In this document: positions 8,237 to 17,695 of the stretch, one piece after another
Numbering within the stretch: position 1 is the stretch's first letter
How the letters are laid out: each line of letters begins with the position of its first letter
NCBI GenBank assembly: GCA_964390905.1
Contig: CAYMLO010000034.1
Span: forward strand, 1 to 64,000
DNA from: JAFGLZ01 sp964390905
Lineage (GTDB): Bacteria > Planctomycetota > Phycisphaerae > UBA1845 > JAFGLZ01
Length of the DNA: 64,000 bases
Reading direction: 5' to 3'
Notes under the pieces: generated by a model
The model's input: only the letters and a program-made list of their open reading frames with translations
The model's database searches: none
What the model was told of the DNA's origin: nothing
Program-made: the position numbers and the translations under genes

Positions 8237-9562
8237 CTACCGCCTCCTGCAGCGTAACGCCAACCCGCCGAGGGCCAAGATGCAAAGGGTGACGGGCTCC
8301 GGGATGATGGCCATGAAGATCTCCGCGTCGGTGGTAGGATCGTATGGGTCAAGATTGCCGTGGCCACTCCAAACCACAGTTGACCCGGACACGCGAACAC
8401 GGCCATCATCATAATCATTCTGCGTGAGTTGAGTGATGGCATCATTGGGGTCAGCCCCGGGGCCCAAGGCGAGGAAAGCACTGTGGTCGTACACGAAGAT
8501 CTCCGTGTCTGTGGAGGGGTCGCCCGGGTCCAGGTTCCCGTCCCCCTGCCAGACCACGTACGCGTCGCATACGAAGGGATGATGGTCATCGTATGCATTG
8601 TCGGTGAGGCGCGTAATCCCGGCGTTTGGGTCGTCTAGGTCACATAGGTAGATTTCGAGCTCGCCCGTTGGCTCATCCGAATCCAAACGGTTCCCACCGA
8701 CCCAGACCACGTGCGATCCGCAAATCTGGACGTCCCCATCATAGTGATCGTTATCGGTGAGTTGAATGGTGGCATCTTCGGGGTCAGCACCGGGGCCGAA
8801 ATCGAGGAAGACATCGTGGTCGTACAAGAAGATCTCACGTACGTTATACGAGGCGCCGCCGCCCTCCCAAACGACGCTTGCACCAGAGATGTCGGACTGG
8901 CCGTCGAAGTAGCTGTTCTCGGTGAGTTGGTAAGTGGTTTCCGTGTCTGCATCGTAGAGGTAGGCCTCTCTGGCGTGATTGGTCTGCCAGTTCGCCTCGC
9001 CCCCACCCCTCCAGACGACCTTTGACCCATCAATGCGGGCGCCACAGTCGTATTTGCTGTCGTCAGTTATCCGAGTGATTCCCCCACTCGGATGGTACTC
9101 GTAGACGTCGCTCGCCGCACCCGTATCGCCAAGCCAGGCAACGTAAGACTCGCTGCCCTGCTCGGACGCGTAGGCATAGTAGTCATGGATGCTGTTCTGT
9201 GTGATCTGCTCTCTCGTCCTCGTTGCGAAATCATAGCGAAAGACCTCAAGGTCGCCTCCGCCGTCATAGCCCTCCCAGACCACTTGCGAAGCTGAGATCT
9301 GCGGATAGCCGGTGGCATAGTCCGGGTGAGAGATAGGCACTACGGTGTTTCCGTCATATAGGTATATCTTACGGTCCCTCGGGCCAGGCTCAAGGGCGTC
9401 CGGGCCGCCAACCCAACCCACGTTTGAACCCGACACGACTGGACGCACGTCTCCGTAGTCATTGTCAGTGAGTTGCGTGACGACCCAGTCAACCCCAAAC
9501 ACCGGGAGATCAGGCACACCGAGAACAGCCACCATCAGAACGAGACCAGTTCGCACGTTCAT
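8237..9562 (-). CDS. exported beta-propeller (TolB-like) protein with PEP-CTERM anchor
   Basis: A 441-residue secreted protein. It has an N-terminal signal peptide (MNVRTGLVLMVAVLGV...FG) and ends in a PEP-CTERM sorting signal: IPEP, a hydrophobic stretch LCILALGGLAL, then RCRRR. Between them are about seven repeats of the form 'I-x-LYD...ITQLTDNDYDD...ISGSxVVWxG', like the TolB/DPP6-type beta-propeller repeats that many planctomycetes and cyanobacteria export. PEP-CTERM proteins are processed by an exosortase and attached to the envelope or exopolysaccharide. The start is well supported by a near-perfect AGGAGGTGA 5 nt upstream of the ATG. It is convergent with the GH127-like gene and divergent from the dehydrogenase gene at 9948. 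Ligand or role is unknown. Confidence 0.85.
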   Translation of the reverse strand: MNVRTGLVLMVAVLGVPDLPVFGVDWVVTQLTDNDYGDVRPVVSGSNVGWVGGPDALEPGPRDRKIYLYDGNTVVPISHPDYATGYPQISASQVVWEGYDGGGDLEVFRYDFATRTREQITQNSIHDYYAYASEQGSESYVAWLGDTGAASDVYEYHPSGGITRITDDSKYDCGARIDGSKVVWRGGGEANWQTNHAREAYLYDADTETTYQLTENSYFDGQSDISGASVVWEGGGASYNVREIFLYDHDVFLDFGPGADPEDATIQLTDNDHYDGDVQICGSHVVWVGGNRLDSDEPTGELEIYLCDLDDPNAGITRLTDNAYDDHHPFVCDAYVVWQGDGNLDPGDPSTDTEIFVYDHSAFLALGPGADPNDAITQLTQNDYDDGRVRVSGSTVVWSGHGNLDPYDPTTDAEIFMAIIPEPVTLCILALGGLALRCRRR

Positions 9563-9947
9563 GGCTCACCTCCTACGTCCACAGAAGAGATTTGACGTGA
9601 CCTGCGAGATGTCTTCGGAAGGCGGGATGGGCTCGCCGAGCGACCCTGTCCCTCCTACTCCGTATATCCCTCAACTCCAGGCAACTAAACCACACGACCC
9701 CGTGATTGTCAAGCAGCTCTGTGAGTTCCCACCAGGCAAAGTGATCTCGCGTTCCCTCACCGTGCGCCCAGCAGCGACTAATCGGGCTAGCCAGCGTCGA
9801 CAAGCACAAAGGCGGACCTCCTCCGCACCGACGAGGCGTGACGCCACGAGTTGCGCCGCGACACATAAGCATGTGAGCCGAACCCAGGTACTGCTACAAT
9901 GACGCCCGCACAAAGGACCGCCTGGACTGACGGAGGGCGCTGTTGAC
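9563..9947. other. gene-free divergent intergenic region
   Basis: A 385-bp stretch between two divergent genes with no supportable ORF. It should hold promoters for both. A TACAAT hexamer at 9896-9901 could be a -10 for the dehydrogenase gene, but no good -35 is visible at the right spacing. Nothing else is recognised. Confidence 0.4.
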
Positions 9948-11189
9948 GTGAAGGCGATACGGTTCGGCATTCATCCTGTTCGTTGGCCGATCTGCAAGGT
10001 CGTGGGGCTGCTGACGCCGCAAGTGTATTGGAGTCGGCTGTCGGGACTCCGCCTCGGCGACATCGATCCGCCGCCCCTGCCCGCTGCCGACTGGGTGCGC
10101 ATTCGGCCACTGCTGGCCGGGATCTGCGGCACCGACTTCGCGACCATCATGCAGCGAAACCACCCCGCCTCGATGCTCCGTTGCTTCACGCGGTTCCCGG
10201 TGACCGTCGGACACGAGGGCGTGGGCGTGATCGAGGAGGTCGGCGACGACGTCACCGGCTGGGAACCGGGCCAACGCGTCTGCGTCGAGCCAATGCTCTC
10301 CTGCGTCCCACGGCGGATCGACCCGCCCTGCCCGCGATGCCAGGCGGGTCAGGTCAGCCTGTGCGAGAACGTGACGGAGGGCGCCTTGCCGCCCGGGATG
10401 ATGATCGGGTGGAACCACTTCACCGGTGGGATGTGGAGTGAGTCGTTCGTTGCCCATCAGTCGCAGCTCGTCGCCGTGCCGGACGCCGTCGACGACGAAG
10501 CGGCCGCCCTGGTCGATCCGATCGCCTGTGCCGTCCACGCCGTGCTGCGTCATCGACCGTCGCCCGACGAACGGGCCCTCGTCATCGGCGCCGGCATCAT
10601 CGGGCTGGGCGTGGTGGCTGCCCTGCAGGCGCTCGCCCCGGGCGCGCACGTGACTGCCATCGCCCGGCACGATCACCAGGAGCAGCTGGCCCGCCGGTTC
10701 GGCGCCGCCGACGTCATTCGATCGAGGCGCAAGGACAGCAAGGCCGACCGCTATCAACAGGTGGCCGACCGCGTCGGCGGGCGGCGGTTCGACGCGATGT
10801 TCGGCAACCAGGCGCTGATGGGCGGCTTCGACGTGGTCTACGATTGCATCGGCACCGGCGACAGCCTGACCGACGCGATGAAGTTCACCCACGGGCGGGG
10901 CACGGTGGTCGAGTGCGCTACGTCGCAGATCACCGTGGTCGACACGACGCCGCTCTGGTTTGCCGAGCTCAACTTGATCGGCAGCTACGGCCGATGCATC
11001 GAGGCCTTCAACGGTCGTCAGATGCACACGTACGAGGTCGTGTTCGAGCTGCTGGGCGCCGGTCGGCTGCAGCTGGATGGGCTGCTGACGCACCGGTTTC
11101 GCCTGGAGGACTACCGCCAGGCCCTGGCCGCGATCGCCGACCGCGGACAGACCGCCCTGGTCAAGGCCGCCTTCGATCACCGCATCTGA
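9948..11189 (+). CDS. zinc-dependent medium-chain alcohol dehydrogenase
   Basis: A 413-residue MDR-superfamily dehydrogenase of the threonine/sorbitol dehydrogenase type. The catalytic-zinc Cys is in GICGTD (near 58), the zinc His/Glu in GHEGVG (near 88), structural-zinc cysteines in CPRCQAGQVSLC, and the NAD-binding GAGIIGLG near 213-220. The GTG at 9948 is the start; GGAGG at 9932-9936 is 11 nt upstream, a little long. It is followed 60 nt later by a methyltransferase and then a sulfotransferase on the same strand. Probable role is oxidation of a polyol or sugar alcohol; the substrate cannot be read from the sequence. Confidence 0.85.
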   Translation: MKAIRFGIHPVRWPICKVVGLLTPQVYWSRLSGLRLGDIDPPPLPAADWVRIRPLLAGICGTDFATIMQRNHPASMLRCFTRFPVTVGHEGVGVIEEVGDDVTGWEPGQRVCVEPMLSCVPRRIDPPCPRCQAGQVSLCENVTEGALPPGMMIGWNHFTGGMWSESFVAHQSQLVAVPDAVDDEAAALVDPIACAVHAVLRHRPSPDERALVIGAGIIGLGVVAALQALAPGAHVTAIARHDHQEQLARRFGAADVIRSRRKDSKADRYQQVADRVGGRRFDAMFGNQALMGGFDVVYDCIGTGDSLTDAMKFTHGRGTVVECATSQITVVDTTPLWFAELNLIGSYGRCIEAFNGRQMHTYEVVFELLGAGRLQLDGLLTHRFRLEDYRQALAAIADRGQTALVKAAFDHRI

Positions 11190-11249
11190 CCCCTCCGAAG
11201 ATGCGTCGGTCTTGCGCCCCCGACGCATGGGGCAAAGGAGAATCCGTCA

Positions 11250-11990
11250 ATGGCCAAGCTGACCGATCGACAGGACGCCTACGGACATGCCATGTACGAC
11301 GCCTACCGGGGCGAGGGCGGCTACGAGGTCAACGAGCGGGACGACGGCTGCATCGGATTCGTCAAGGCAGATGCCTACCTCGCCCAATACAAGGACTGGC
11401 CTTCGGTCGCGAAGCGGGCCGTACGCCTGGCGAGAGGCAACGTCCTCGACGTCGGCTGTGGGGCGGGCCGACACGCCGTCTATCTGCAGAAGCAGGGCCT
11501 GGACGTGATGGGGATAGACGTCTCACCACTGGCGCTCAAGGTCTGCAGGCTGCGTGGGCTGGCCAAGACGCGACTCCTATCGATCACGGAGGTGACGCAT
11601 CGGCTGGGGACCTTCGATACGATCGTCATGTTCGGGAACAACTTCGGCCTGTTCGGTGGTTTCAAGCGAGCGAGATGGCTGCTCAGACGGCTACGCCGAG
11701 CGACGAGCGACCAGGCGAGGATCCTCGCGCAGAGCACCGACCCTTACGGTACCAGCCAGGCCTACCACCTGGCGTACCACAAGCGCAACAGGAGGCGAGG
11801 GAGGATGTCCGGTCAGGTCAGGATCCGGATCAGGTACCAGACGTACGCCACGCCGTGGTTCGACTACCTGCTGGCCTCGAAGGATGAGATGCAGCAGATC
11901 CTGGCCGGCACGGGCTGGCGGGTCAGCCGGTTCATCGAGTCCAAGGGCCCCGGGTACATCGGCGTGATTGAGAAGGAAGCGCCCGCCTGA
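11250..11990 (+). CDS. class I SAM-dependent methyltransferase
   Basis: A 246-residue class I methyltransferase. Motif I is VLDVGCGAGRHAVYL (about 68-82) and the ribose-binding acidic residue is in GIDVSP (about 90-95). A basic patch (HKRNRRRGRMSGQVRIRIRY) lies in the C-terminal half. AAGGAG at 11235-11240 is spaced 9 nt from the ATG. It sits between a dehydrogenase gene and a sulfotransferase gene on the same strand, so a role in modifying a small metabolite or glycan is possible, but the acceptor is unknown. Confidence 0.8.
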   Translation: MAKLTDRQDAYGHAMYDAYRGEGGYEVNERDDGCIGFVKADAYLAQYKDWPSVAKRAVRLARGNVLDVGCGAGRHAVYLQKQGLDVMGIDVSPLALKVCRLRGLAKTRLLSITEVTHRLGTFDTIVMFGNNFGLFGGFKRARWLLRRLRRATSDQARILAQSTDPYGTSQAYHLAYHKRNRRRGRMSGQVRIRIRYQTYATPWFDYLLASKDEMQQILAGTGWRVSRFIESKGPGYIGVIEKEAPA

Positions 11991-12031
11991 GCACAGAGAC
12001 AGCCGGCCCAGGTCGCAGCGCCGAGCGCCGC

Positions 12032-12715
12032 ATGAACATCGAAGACATCAAGCGACTTAGGACGTCCGAACGGACGTTCTTGATGAAGGGCGAGCCGGAA
12101 GTCTGTACGCTGCGGTCCTACGACGAACACCGGTGCATATTCGTCCACATCCCGAAGACTGCTGGTCTGTCCATCGCCAAGTCCCTGTTCGGCAATGCGG
12201 GTGGATCTCACGTTCCCCTCTCGACGTACGAGCAAGTGTTCGACAAGGCCGAGTTCGATTCGTATTTCAAGTTTGCGTTCGTCCGCAACCCGTGGGACAG
12301 GGTCGTCTCCGCGTACGCATACCTGATAGACGGCGGCGGACAGAACGAATACGACGAGAAGTGGGGGCGTACGCTCGCCGAGTACGATGGCTTCGAGGCA
12401 TTCGTGACGGGGTGGCTCACTTCCCGCAACGTCAGAGAGCAGATTCACTTCCTGCCACAGCATGAGTTCGTGTGCACCGAAGGCGTCGAGCTGGGCGTGG
12501 ATTTCGTCGGGCGCTTCGAACGGATCGAGCAGGATTTCGAGCGCGTACGCGGGAAGCTCGGCATCGGTGGTGCATTGGTGCATCTCAACGCGAGCAAGAG
12601 GCAGCACTACACCAGCTACTACAACCAAGAGGCGATCGACATCGTCGCCGACGTGTATCGGAAGGACATCGAGCTGTTTGGGTACGATTTCGAGGGCTCG
12701 CGGTCCGGGCTGTGA
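12032..12715 (+). CDS. sulfotransferase family 2 (carbohydrate-type) protein
   Basis: A 227-residue protein with both PAPS-binding elements of the Sulfotransfer_2 family: the 5'-phosphosulfate loop CIFVHIPKTAGLSIAKSLFG (about 36-55) and the 3'-phosphate element FAFVRNPWDRVVSAYAYL (about 80-97). Such enzymes move sulfate from PAPS to sugar hydroxyls. The neighbouring dehydrogenase, methyltransferase and GH2 genes fit glycan metabolism. The ATG at 12032 has no clear Shine-Dalgarno; an internal ATG at 12083 is possible. A small GGCGC-GAA-GCGCC hairpin (12717-12729) immediately follows the stop codon and may act as a terminator facing the convergent GH2 gene. Confidence 0.8.
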   Translation: MNIEDIKRLRTSERTFLMKGEPEVCTLRSYDEHRCIFVHIPKTAGLSIAKSLFGNAGGSHVPLSTYEQVFDKAEFDSYFKFAFVRNPWDRVVSAYAYLIDGGGQNEYDEKWGRTLAEYDGFEAFVTGWLTSRNVREQIHFLPQHEFVCTEGVELGVDFVGRFERIEQDFERVRGKLGIGGALVHLNASKRQHYTSYYNQEAIDIVADVYRKDIELFGYDFEGSRSGL

Positions 12716-12774
12716 CGGCGCGAAGCGCCCGGACCCCAAGCAGGGGGGCGCCTCCTGCGTTCCCGTTGATGCCG

Positions 12775-15700
12775 CTACCGCACAAGCACGCTCAAGCCGA
12801 CGTCGATGTACTGGCCGCCGCGGGTCTGGTGGCAGTGCACGGCCAGGACGTTCTTCCCTTTACAGAGGCGACGGGCTGCAGGCGGCGGCAACACCTGGGT
12901 CGTGTAGTTGCCCCGATGGCCCGATCGCTTCTGGATGACGTGCCCGTTGAGGTAGACCACCATGTCCTCGTCGTGATGGAACTTCAGAATGACCGGGCCG
13001 ACGATCGGCTCGTCGGGTAGCTCGAACGTCTTGCGAAGCCAGATGTCCGCTGTTTGCCACTTCGTGAAGACCTTGGCCCCCGGCGTCCCCGGCTTGCCGA
13101 ATCCGGACCGGCCGGTCTTCCACGATGCGTCGTCAAACGCCGGATCGAACCACCGGTCCGTCGGCCGCTGGGTCGTGTGCCGCCACATGGGCTTGCCTTC
13201 GTCTGCGGTTGGCACGACGCGTAGCCACTTCATCGGGGCGCTGGCTTGGCCGGGCTTGACGCCGTGAGGTCGGCGGGTGTGGATCGTCAGCATGGGGTCT
13301 GCGGGATACCGCCCCAGCCGATCCCCGAAGACCGCCACGCCGTGACGATGCTGGGCATCGCCGGCCACGCGGAACGTCAGATCGATCGGCCTGGCCTGGT
13401 CGCCGGACGTCGCCGCGGTGACCGCCTTGATAACTGCCTGCAGCGTCTGGCCACCGACAGCGATCGACTTGAGATACCCGTAGCTGCCCGGATCGAACCC
13501 GTTGGCATGGGACAGCACGCCGCGGGCGTCGGCGGGGTCGTCGGGCAGCGTCATCCGGGCGATCGTCTCGCCGGCCAGGACCACCTCGACGTCCGACGGG
13601 AACTTGCGGTCCTGCGTCTGGGGGTAGTTGTGGTTCCCCTTGGGGCCGGGCCAGTCGTACTTCTCCTTGCCCGCCCGAGCAGCCAACTCGGCGGTCACGA
13701 CGATGCGGTTCACCTCGCTCGGCTTGATGCCGTCGGGCCAGGTGATCCGATACTGGATCGCCCCGCCCTTCTCGACCCAGCGCTTCTCCAGACTGGGCGT
13801 GTCGTCGGGCGAGATCGGCGGCGGGCAGGGGATCTCTTCCAGCAGCGGGTCCCAACGGATCGCCAACGTGTACGGATCGGGGGCCTCCACGCGGGGCTGG
13901 GGCTCGCCGATCACGTCGACGTTCACGTAGTTCCGCGCCACGACCCGCCCGTCGGATGCCGTGACAGAGCACCACAGCGCCGCGACCATCTGCTCCGTTG
14001 GCAGCTTGACCTTGAGGGTCGGTAGCTCCACAACGTCATACTGCTTTGGGACGAACCTGTAGCGTCCGCCGGCCAACCCCTCGACGGGGCGCCCAAACCG
14101 GTCCGCGCCGTCTAGCTGCCAGGCAAGACGGGCCGATTCGATCCGCTGGCGGCCGAAGTGGCTAAACTTTAGAGGCACCTCGAGCGACTCGCCCGGCTTG
14201 CGTCGCGGGCAGGGATCGATGTCCATGCAGATGAAATCGGCCGCAAACACGTCGGCAACCGTCATGCCCGAGCAGAACGCATCATAGCCGTACGCCTTGC
14301 CCGACCGGTCATAGTTGACCACCCCGTTGTGTTCCCACTCGATGTCGGACAGCTCGGTGTAGACGTAACCGCAGATCTTCGGATACAGCCGCAGCTCGTT
14401 GGTCAGGTACTTGACGCACCAGGAGATGTCGCCGTCGCCCGCCCCGGCGCTGATGCCGCCGTACTCACTGTTGATCAGCGGTTCGATGCCCTGTTTGCGG
14501 CCCTTGACGTAGTTGAAACCCGAACCGGGATACGTGTTCTTCACGACGTTCTGGATGTGGAGGCGGGCGCGGAGGTAGCTGTTGATGTAGAAGTGCCAGC
14601 TGTTGATGTCGGTGATCACGTGGTCGTAGCGGCAGGGCGAGTTGTCCTCGCACAGCCGCGTCGGGTCGAGCTTCCTGGTGTGATGGTACAGCTCCTCGAT
14701 CCAGGCGTCCCACGTTGCGTCGTGTCGGATGCCCCACGTCTCGTTGAACAGCACCCAGGCGATGATGCACGGATGGTTGAAATCGCGCCGGATCGCGCCC
14801 CGCCAGGTGTCCTCCCAGTTGCAGCGCTCGCCGTCTGTCGGCGGATTCGAGCCCAGGTTGGGCATGTCGGCCAGGATGAGCACGCCCAGCTTGTCCGCCC
14901 AGTAGAGTCGTCGCGGCTCGTCGACCTTGATGTGGATCCGCAGGCCGTTCATCCCCGCCTGCTTCGTGATCTCCATGTCGCGACGCAGGAACGCGTCCGA
15001 CGGCGCGGTGTAGACGCCTTCGGGGTTAAAGCTCTGGTCCAAGGCGGTTCGCAGGTAGATGGGTTCGCCGTTCAGCAGGATGTACTCGTACGGACGGTTC
15101 TGCCACTTGGCCCGCGTCACCTCGCGCAGACCAAAGTACGTCCGTACCGCGTCGGTCGTCGCGCCGGCCTTGGCCTCGACGACGGCCGGATACAGATGCG
15201 GCGTGTCGGGATGCCACAGCTTCGGATCAGGCACGCGAACGGTCAGCCGCGCCGATCCCCGGCCATCGGCCAGGTCCGCCTTGGCGGTGACGGTGGGGAA
15301 CTGACCCGATTCGGACCGCACCGAGACCGTGGCAGATTGGGCCCCATCGCGACTGCACACGTCGATCTCGAACGTGGCCGATCCGTTCTTGATGTCCGGC
15401 AAGATCCGGAAGTAATCCAGATACGTCGCGGGCCTGGCCTCGAGCCAGACTGTCTGCCAGATCCCGCCGCTCGGCGTGTACCAGCGCTCCTGCTTGCCCT
15501 TCGGATAGGTCGTGCTGCCCAGGTCAACCGCGCGGACGGTGAGCGCTTGTGCCCGGCCCCATTGGATTTGCTCGGTGATGTCGAATGCGAAGGGGATGTA
15601 GGCTACCTTGTTCTCGCCGATCCGCTTGCCGTCCAGCCAGACGGTGGCCTCCTGATCGACCGCGTCGAATCGCAGGAAGACCCGTTGCCCCTTCCATTGC

Positions 15701-16026
15701 GTCGGGATGGTGATGTTGCGTCGGTACCACCCCACGCCGTCGCGAATCGCCGCCACGCCCGACAGTCGGCTCTGCCAGGGGAACGGGACGACGATCTTCC
15801 GATCGAACGTGACCGCCGCCGGATCGTCCGTGGGCTTGTCGTGGAGGGCAAACTGCCACGTGCCGTTGAGGTTCAGCCACGTGTCGCGCTGGGCGTCCGG
15901 GCGGGGATGCTCCGGCCTGGGAATCGAGCCTTCCCCCAGAGCCGCCGGAGAGAAAGCCAATACCAACAGACAAGCCCCCACGCAGACCCGAGCCAGGGCC
16001 GGACAGCGATGAATTGATCCACGCAT
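12775..16026 (-). CDS. exported glycoside hydrolase family 2 protein with C-terminal binding domains
   Basis: A 1083-residue exported GH2 enzyme (beta-galactosidase/glucuronidase/mannosidase clan). A signal peptide (VCVGACLLVLAFSPAALG) precedes the sugar-binding jelly roll (LNLNGTWQFAL, then VPFPWQS and GVGWYRRNITIP), an Ig-like domain and the TIM barrel. The acid/base Glu is in WVLFNETWG (near 428) and the nucleophile Glu in INSEYGG (near 520). About 500 residues follow, ending in a galactose-binding-type sandwich (DIWLRKTFELPDEP, then FHHDEDMVVYLNG). The ATG at 16026 is supported by AGGAGG (16033-16038, antisense) at 6-nt spacing; the frame extends upstream only spuriously. Exact sugar specificity is not readable. 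Confidence 0.88.
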   Translation of the reverse strand: MRGSIHRCPALARVCVGACLLVLAFSPAALGEGSIPRPEHPRPDAQRDTWLNLNGTWQFALHDKPTDDPAAVTFDRKIVVPFPWQSRLSGVAAIRDGVGWYRRNITIPTQWKGQRVFLRFDAVDQEATVWLDGKRIGENKVAYIPFAFDITEQIQWGRAQALTVRAVDLGSTTYPKGKQERWYTPSGGIWQTVWLEARPATYLDYFRILPDIKNGSATFEIDVCSRDGAQSATVSVRSESGQFPTVTAKADLADGRGSARLTVRVPDPKLWHPDTPHLYPAVVEAKAGATTDAVRTYFGLREVTRAKWQNRPYEYILLNGEPIYLRTALDQSFNPEGVYTAPSDAFLRRDMEITKQAGMNGLRIHIKVDEPRRLYWADKLGVLILADMPNLGSNPPTDGERCNWEDTWRGAIRRDFNHPCIIAWVLFNETWGIRHDATWDAWIEELYHHTRKLDPTRLCEDNSPCRYDHVITDINSWHFYINSYLRARLHIQNVVKNTYPGSGFNYVKGRKQGIEPLINSEYGGISAGAGDGDISWCVKYLTNELRLYPKICGYVYTELSDIEWEHNGVVNYDRSGKAYGYDAFCSGMTVADVFAADFICMDIDPCPRRKPGESLEVPLKFSHFGRQRIESARLAWQLDGADRFGRPVEGLAGGRYRFVPKQYDVVELPTLKVKLPTEQMVAALWCSVTASDGRVVARNYVNVDVIGEPQPRVEAPDPYTLAIRWDPLLEEIPCPPPISPDDTPSLEKRWVEKGGAIQYRITWPDGIKPSEVNRIVVTAELAARAGKEKYDWPGPKGNHNYPQTQDRKFPSDVEVVLAGETIARMTLPDDPADARGVLSHANGFDPGSYGYLKSIAVGGQTLQAVIKAVTAATSGDQARPIDLTFRVAGDAQHRHGVAVFGDRLGRYPADPMLTIHTRRPHGVKPGQASAPMKWLRVVPTADEGKPMWRHTTQRPTDRWFDPAFDDASWKTGRSGFGKPGTPGAKVFTKWQTADIWLRKTFELPDEPIVGPVILKFHHDEDMVVYLNGHVIQKRSGHRGNYTTQVLPPPAARRLCKGKNVLAVHCHQTRGGQYIDVGLSVLVR

Positions 16027-16166
16027 CTGAGTCCTCCTGCATTGAGCGTCCTGGCGTTCGATCCCATCGAACAGCCGGGCACGATAACACGACCGCACTG
16101 GCAAATCCATTCGCTGCCGCCGAGAAGTATCCCATCGGGTGCGTGACAGATTCGGCGGGCTACCGG

Positions 16167-16324
16167 AGGGGTGCCCCGTTCTTCGCTGTCCTACGCGGAA
16201 CGCGGAGGGCAGTGAAGGGCGGGGGACGGAATCGCACTGCAAAGGGCCCTTCACGGTCCATTCCGTCCCCCGCCCTTTGCGTCCCATCGCTGACGCGATG
16301 AGCCGCAAAGGATGAGGCACCCCT
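16167..16324. repeat. nested inverted-repeat element (GGGGTGCC type)
   Basis: A 158-bp element between the divergent GH2 and YdjY genes. The outer arms are AGGGGTGCC (16167-16175) and GGCACCCCT (16316-16324); an inner perfect 17-bp inverted repeat lies at 16216-16232 and 16260-16276 with a 27-nt loop. The ends resemble those of the element at 19324-19404, so it appears to be a diverged member of one dispersed palindromic family. It makes up most of the 361-bp gene-free interval. Confidence 0.65.
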
Positions 16325-16387
16325 TCTGCCAGACACCTTCACTGAGCCGGACGACCGGGTACAATTGCGGGTGGAGGCACGCTGTCG

Positions 16388-17659
16388 ATGGAGGCGAACG
16401 TCGTGGGTGTCGTTCGGGCGCTGCTGTTGCTAGGGATCGCGGGGTTTACCGGGCCGGCTGGCGCGGGGAAGTCCTCCGCGTCGTCACGGCCGAGCAGCCG
16501 ATCGACGACCGCGCCCATCGCCGGGGATCACATCGTCATCTACAAGCCCGGCGTGGCCATCAACTGGACGCGCCGGCAGGTGGAGCTTGCGGGCAAGGTG
16601 GCCTTGCGCGAGGGGATGCTCGAGCTGTTCGCCTGTGCAACCGACGTCTACGGCGGCGACAAGACGCACGAAAGCATCGTCCTGCTGAGTGGCCGGCCCT
16701 TGCACGTCTACCAGGCTTTGGGGCTGATCGGACTGCAACCCGGGCGTCCCGCGCGATGGGACGCCAAGGCCAACAAGATGTTTCCCGCCACCGGGCAGCC
16801 GCTCGAACTCCGCGTCGAATGGCTCGACGACGGCCGGCGGCGCCAGGTCGACGTCAGCGAGTGGATGCAACTCGAGGAGGATCCCAAGAAGCCCCTCGGC
16901 CCGCTGCCGTGGGTGTTCGCGGGTTCGGCCCGCACCCCGGGCGGCGGCATCCTGGCCGACGAGGACGGCACCGTCGCGACGGTGGTGGACTTCGACGGCT
17001 CGATCATCTGCCTGTCGATCGTTCACGCACGCGACTACGATCAGCTCTGGGTTGCTGCCCGGCGGGACAAGGTGCCTCAGCTCGACATGCCCTGCACGCT
17101 CATCGTTCGCGCCGCCGGACTGTGGCTCCAGATGGACCGCTTCGGCAGGATCACGGCGGACGGTCAGCGTTTGGGGCCCGAGGATGTGGCCGACGCCGTC
17201 CGCCGATATCTCAAGACCCACCCGCGCGGGCAGATCCATATTCTGGTGGCCCCAACCGCGCTGGCCGTCGATGTGCAGAGATTGCGAGACCGCCTCCGCG
17301 CCGCGGGCGCTTCGGACAAGGCCGTTCAGATACACCGCCAGCCGGCCGCGACGTTTCCCCGAGACAATCCCGAGGCGGGCAGGGCTTTCTTGCGAGACCA
17401 GTCCTCTCTGGTCCGATCGTTGTTCGAATCGGCGCAACGGGAACACCGGCGCGCGATCGACGAGCTTGCCGCAAGGCAGACCGGGCTCGAGCGGCGACTG
17501 TCCGCCGTGGCCGACTACGTCGGCCGGCTCCGGGACGGGTTGGCCTACCTGGCAAGCGACTCGGTTCCGCCGCCAGCCACCGCGCCGGTCGATTCTCTGG
17601 ACGACATCGGACCCGAGAAGCCGACCACCGTTCCGACGTCGAAGTCCGTTCAGAAGTAG
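16388..17659 (+). CDS. exported YdjY-domain protein with ExbD-like region
   Basis: A 423-residue protein with an N-terminal hydrophobic signal (VVRALLLLGIAGFTGPAGA). Residues about 50-190 match the YdjY domain of planctomycete proteins (VAINWTRRQVELAGKVAL, then THESIVLLSGRPLHVYQAL). Residues about 255-320 (ITADGQRLGPEDVADAVRRY, then IHILVAPTALAVDVQRLRD) resemble the periplasmic domain of ExbD/TolR by pattern; this is a weak reading. The C-terminal part is a predicted coiled coil (HRRAIDELAARQTGLERRL). GGAGG at 16373-16377 precedes the ATG by 10 nt. A possible promoter, TTCACT (16338-16343) and TACAAT (16360-16365), lies just upstream. Function unknown. Confidence 0.7.
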   Translation: MEANVVGVVRALLLLGIAGFTGPAGAGKSSASSRPSSRSTTAPIAGDHIVIYKPGVAINWTRRQVELAGKVALREGMLELFACATDVYGGDKTHESIVLLSGRPLHVYQALGLIGLQPGRPARWDAKANKMFPATGQPLELRVEWLDDGRRRQVDVSEWMQLEEDPKKPLGPLPWVFAGSARTPGGGILADEDGTVATVVDFDGSIICLSIVHARDYDQLWVAARRDKVPQLDMPCTLIVRAAGLWLQMDRFGRITADGQRLGPEDVADAVRRYLKTHPRGQIHILVAPTALAVDVQRLRDRLRAAGASDKAVQIHRQPAATFPRDNPEAGRAFLRDQSSLVRSLFESAQREHRRAIDELAARQTGLERRLSAVADYVGRLRDGLAYLASDSVPPPATAPVDSLDDIGPEKPTTVPTSKSVQK

Positions 17660-17695
17660 CCGAGCTGGGCCGCCGACTCGCCGCGATCCCCGGCG

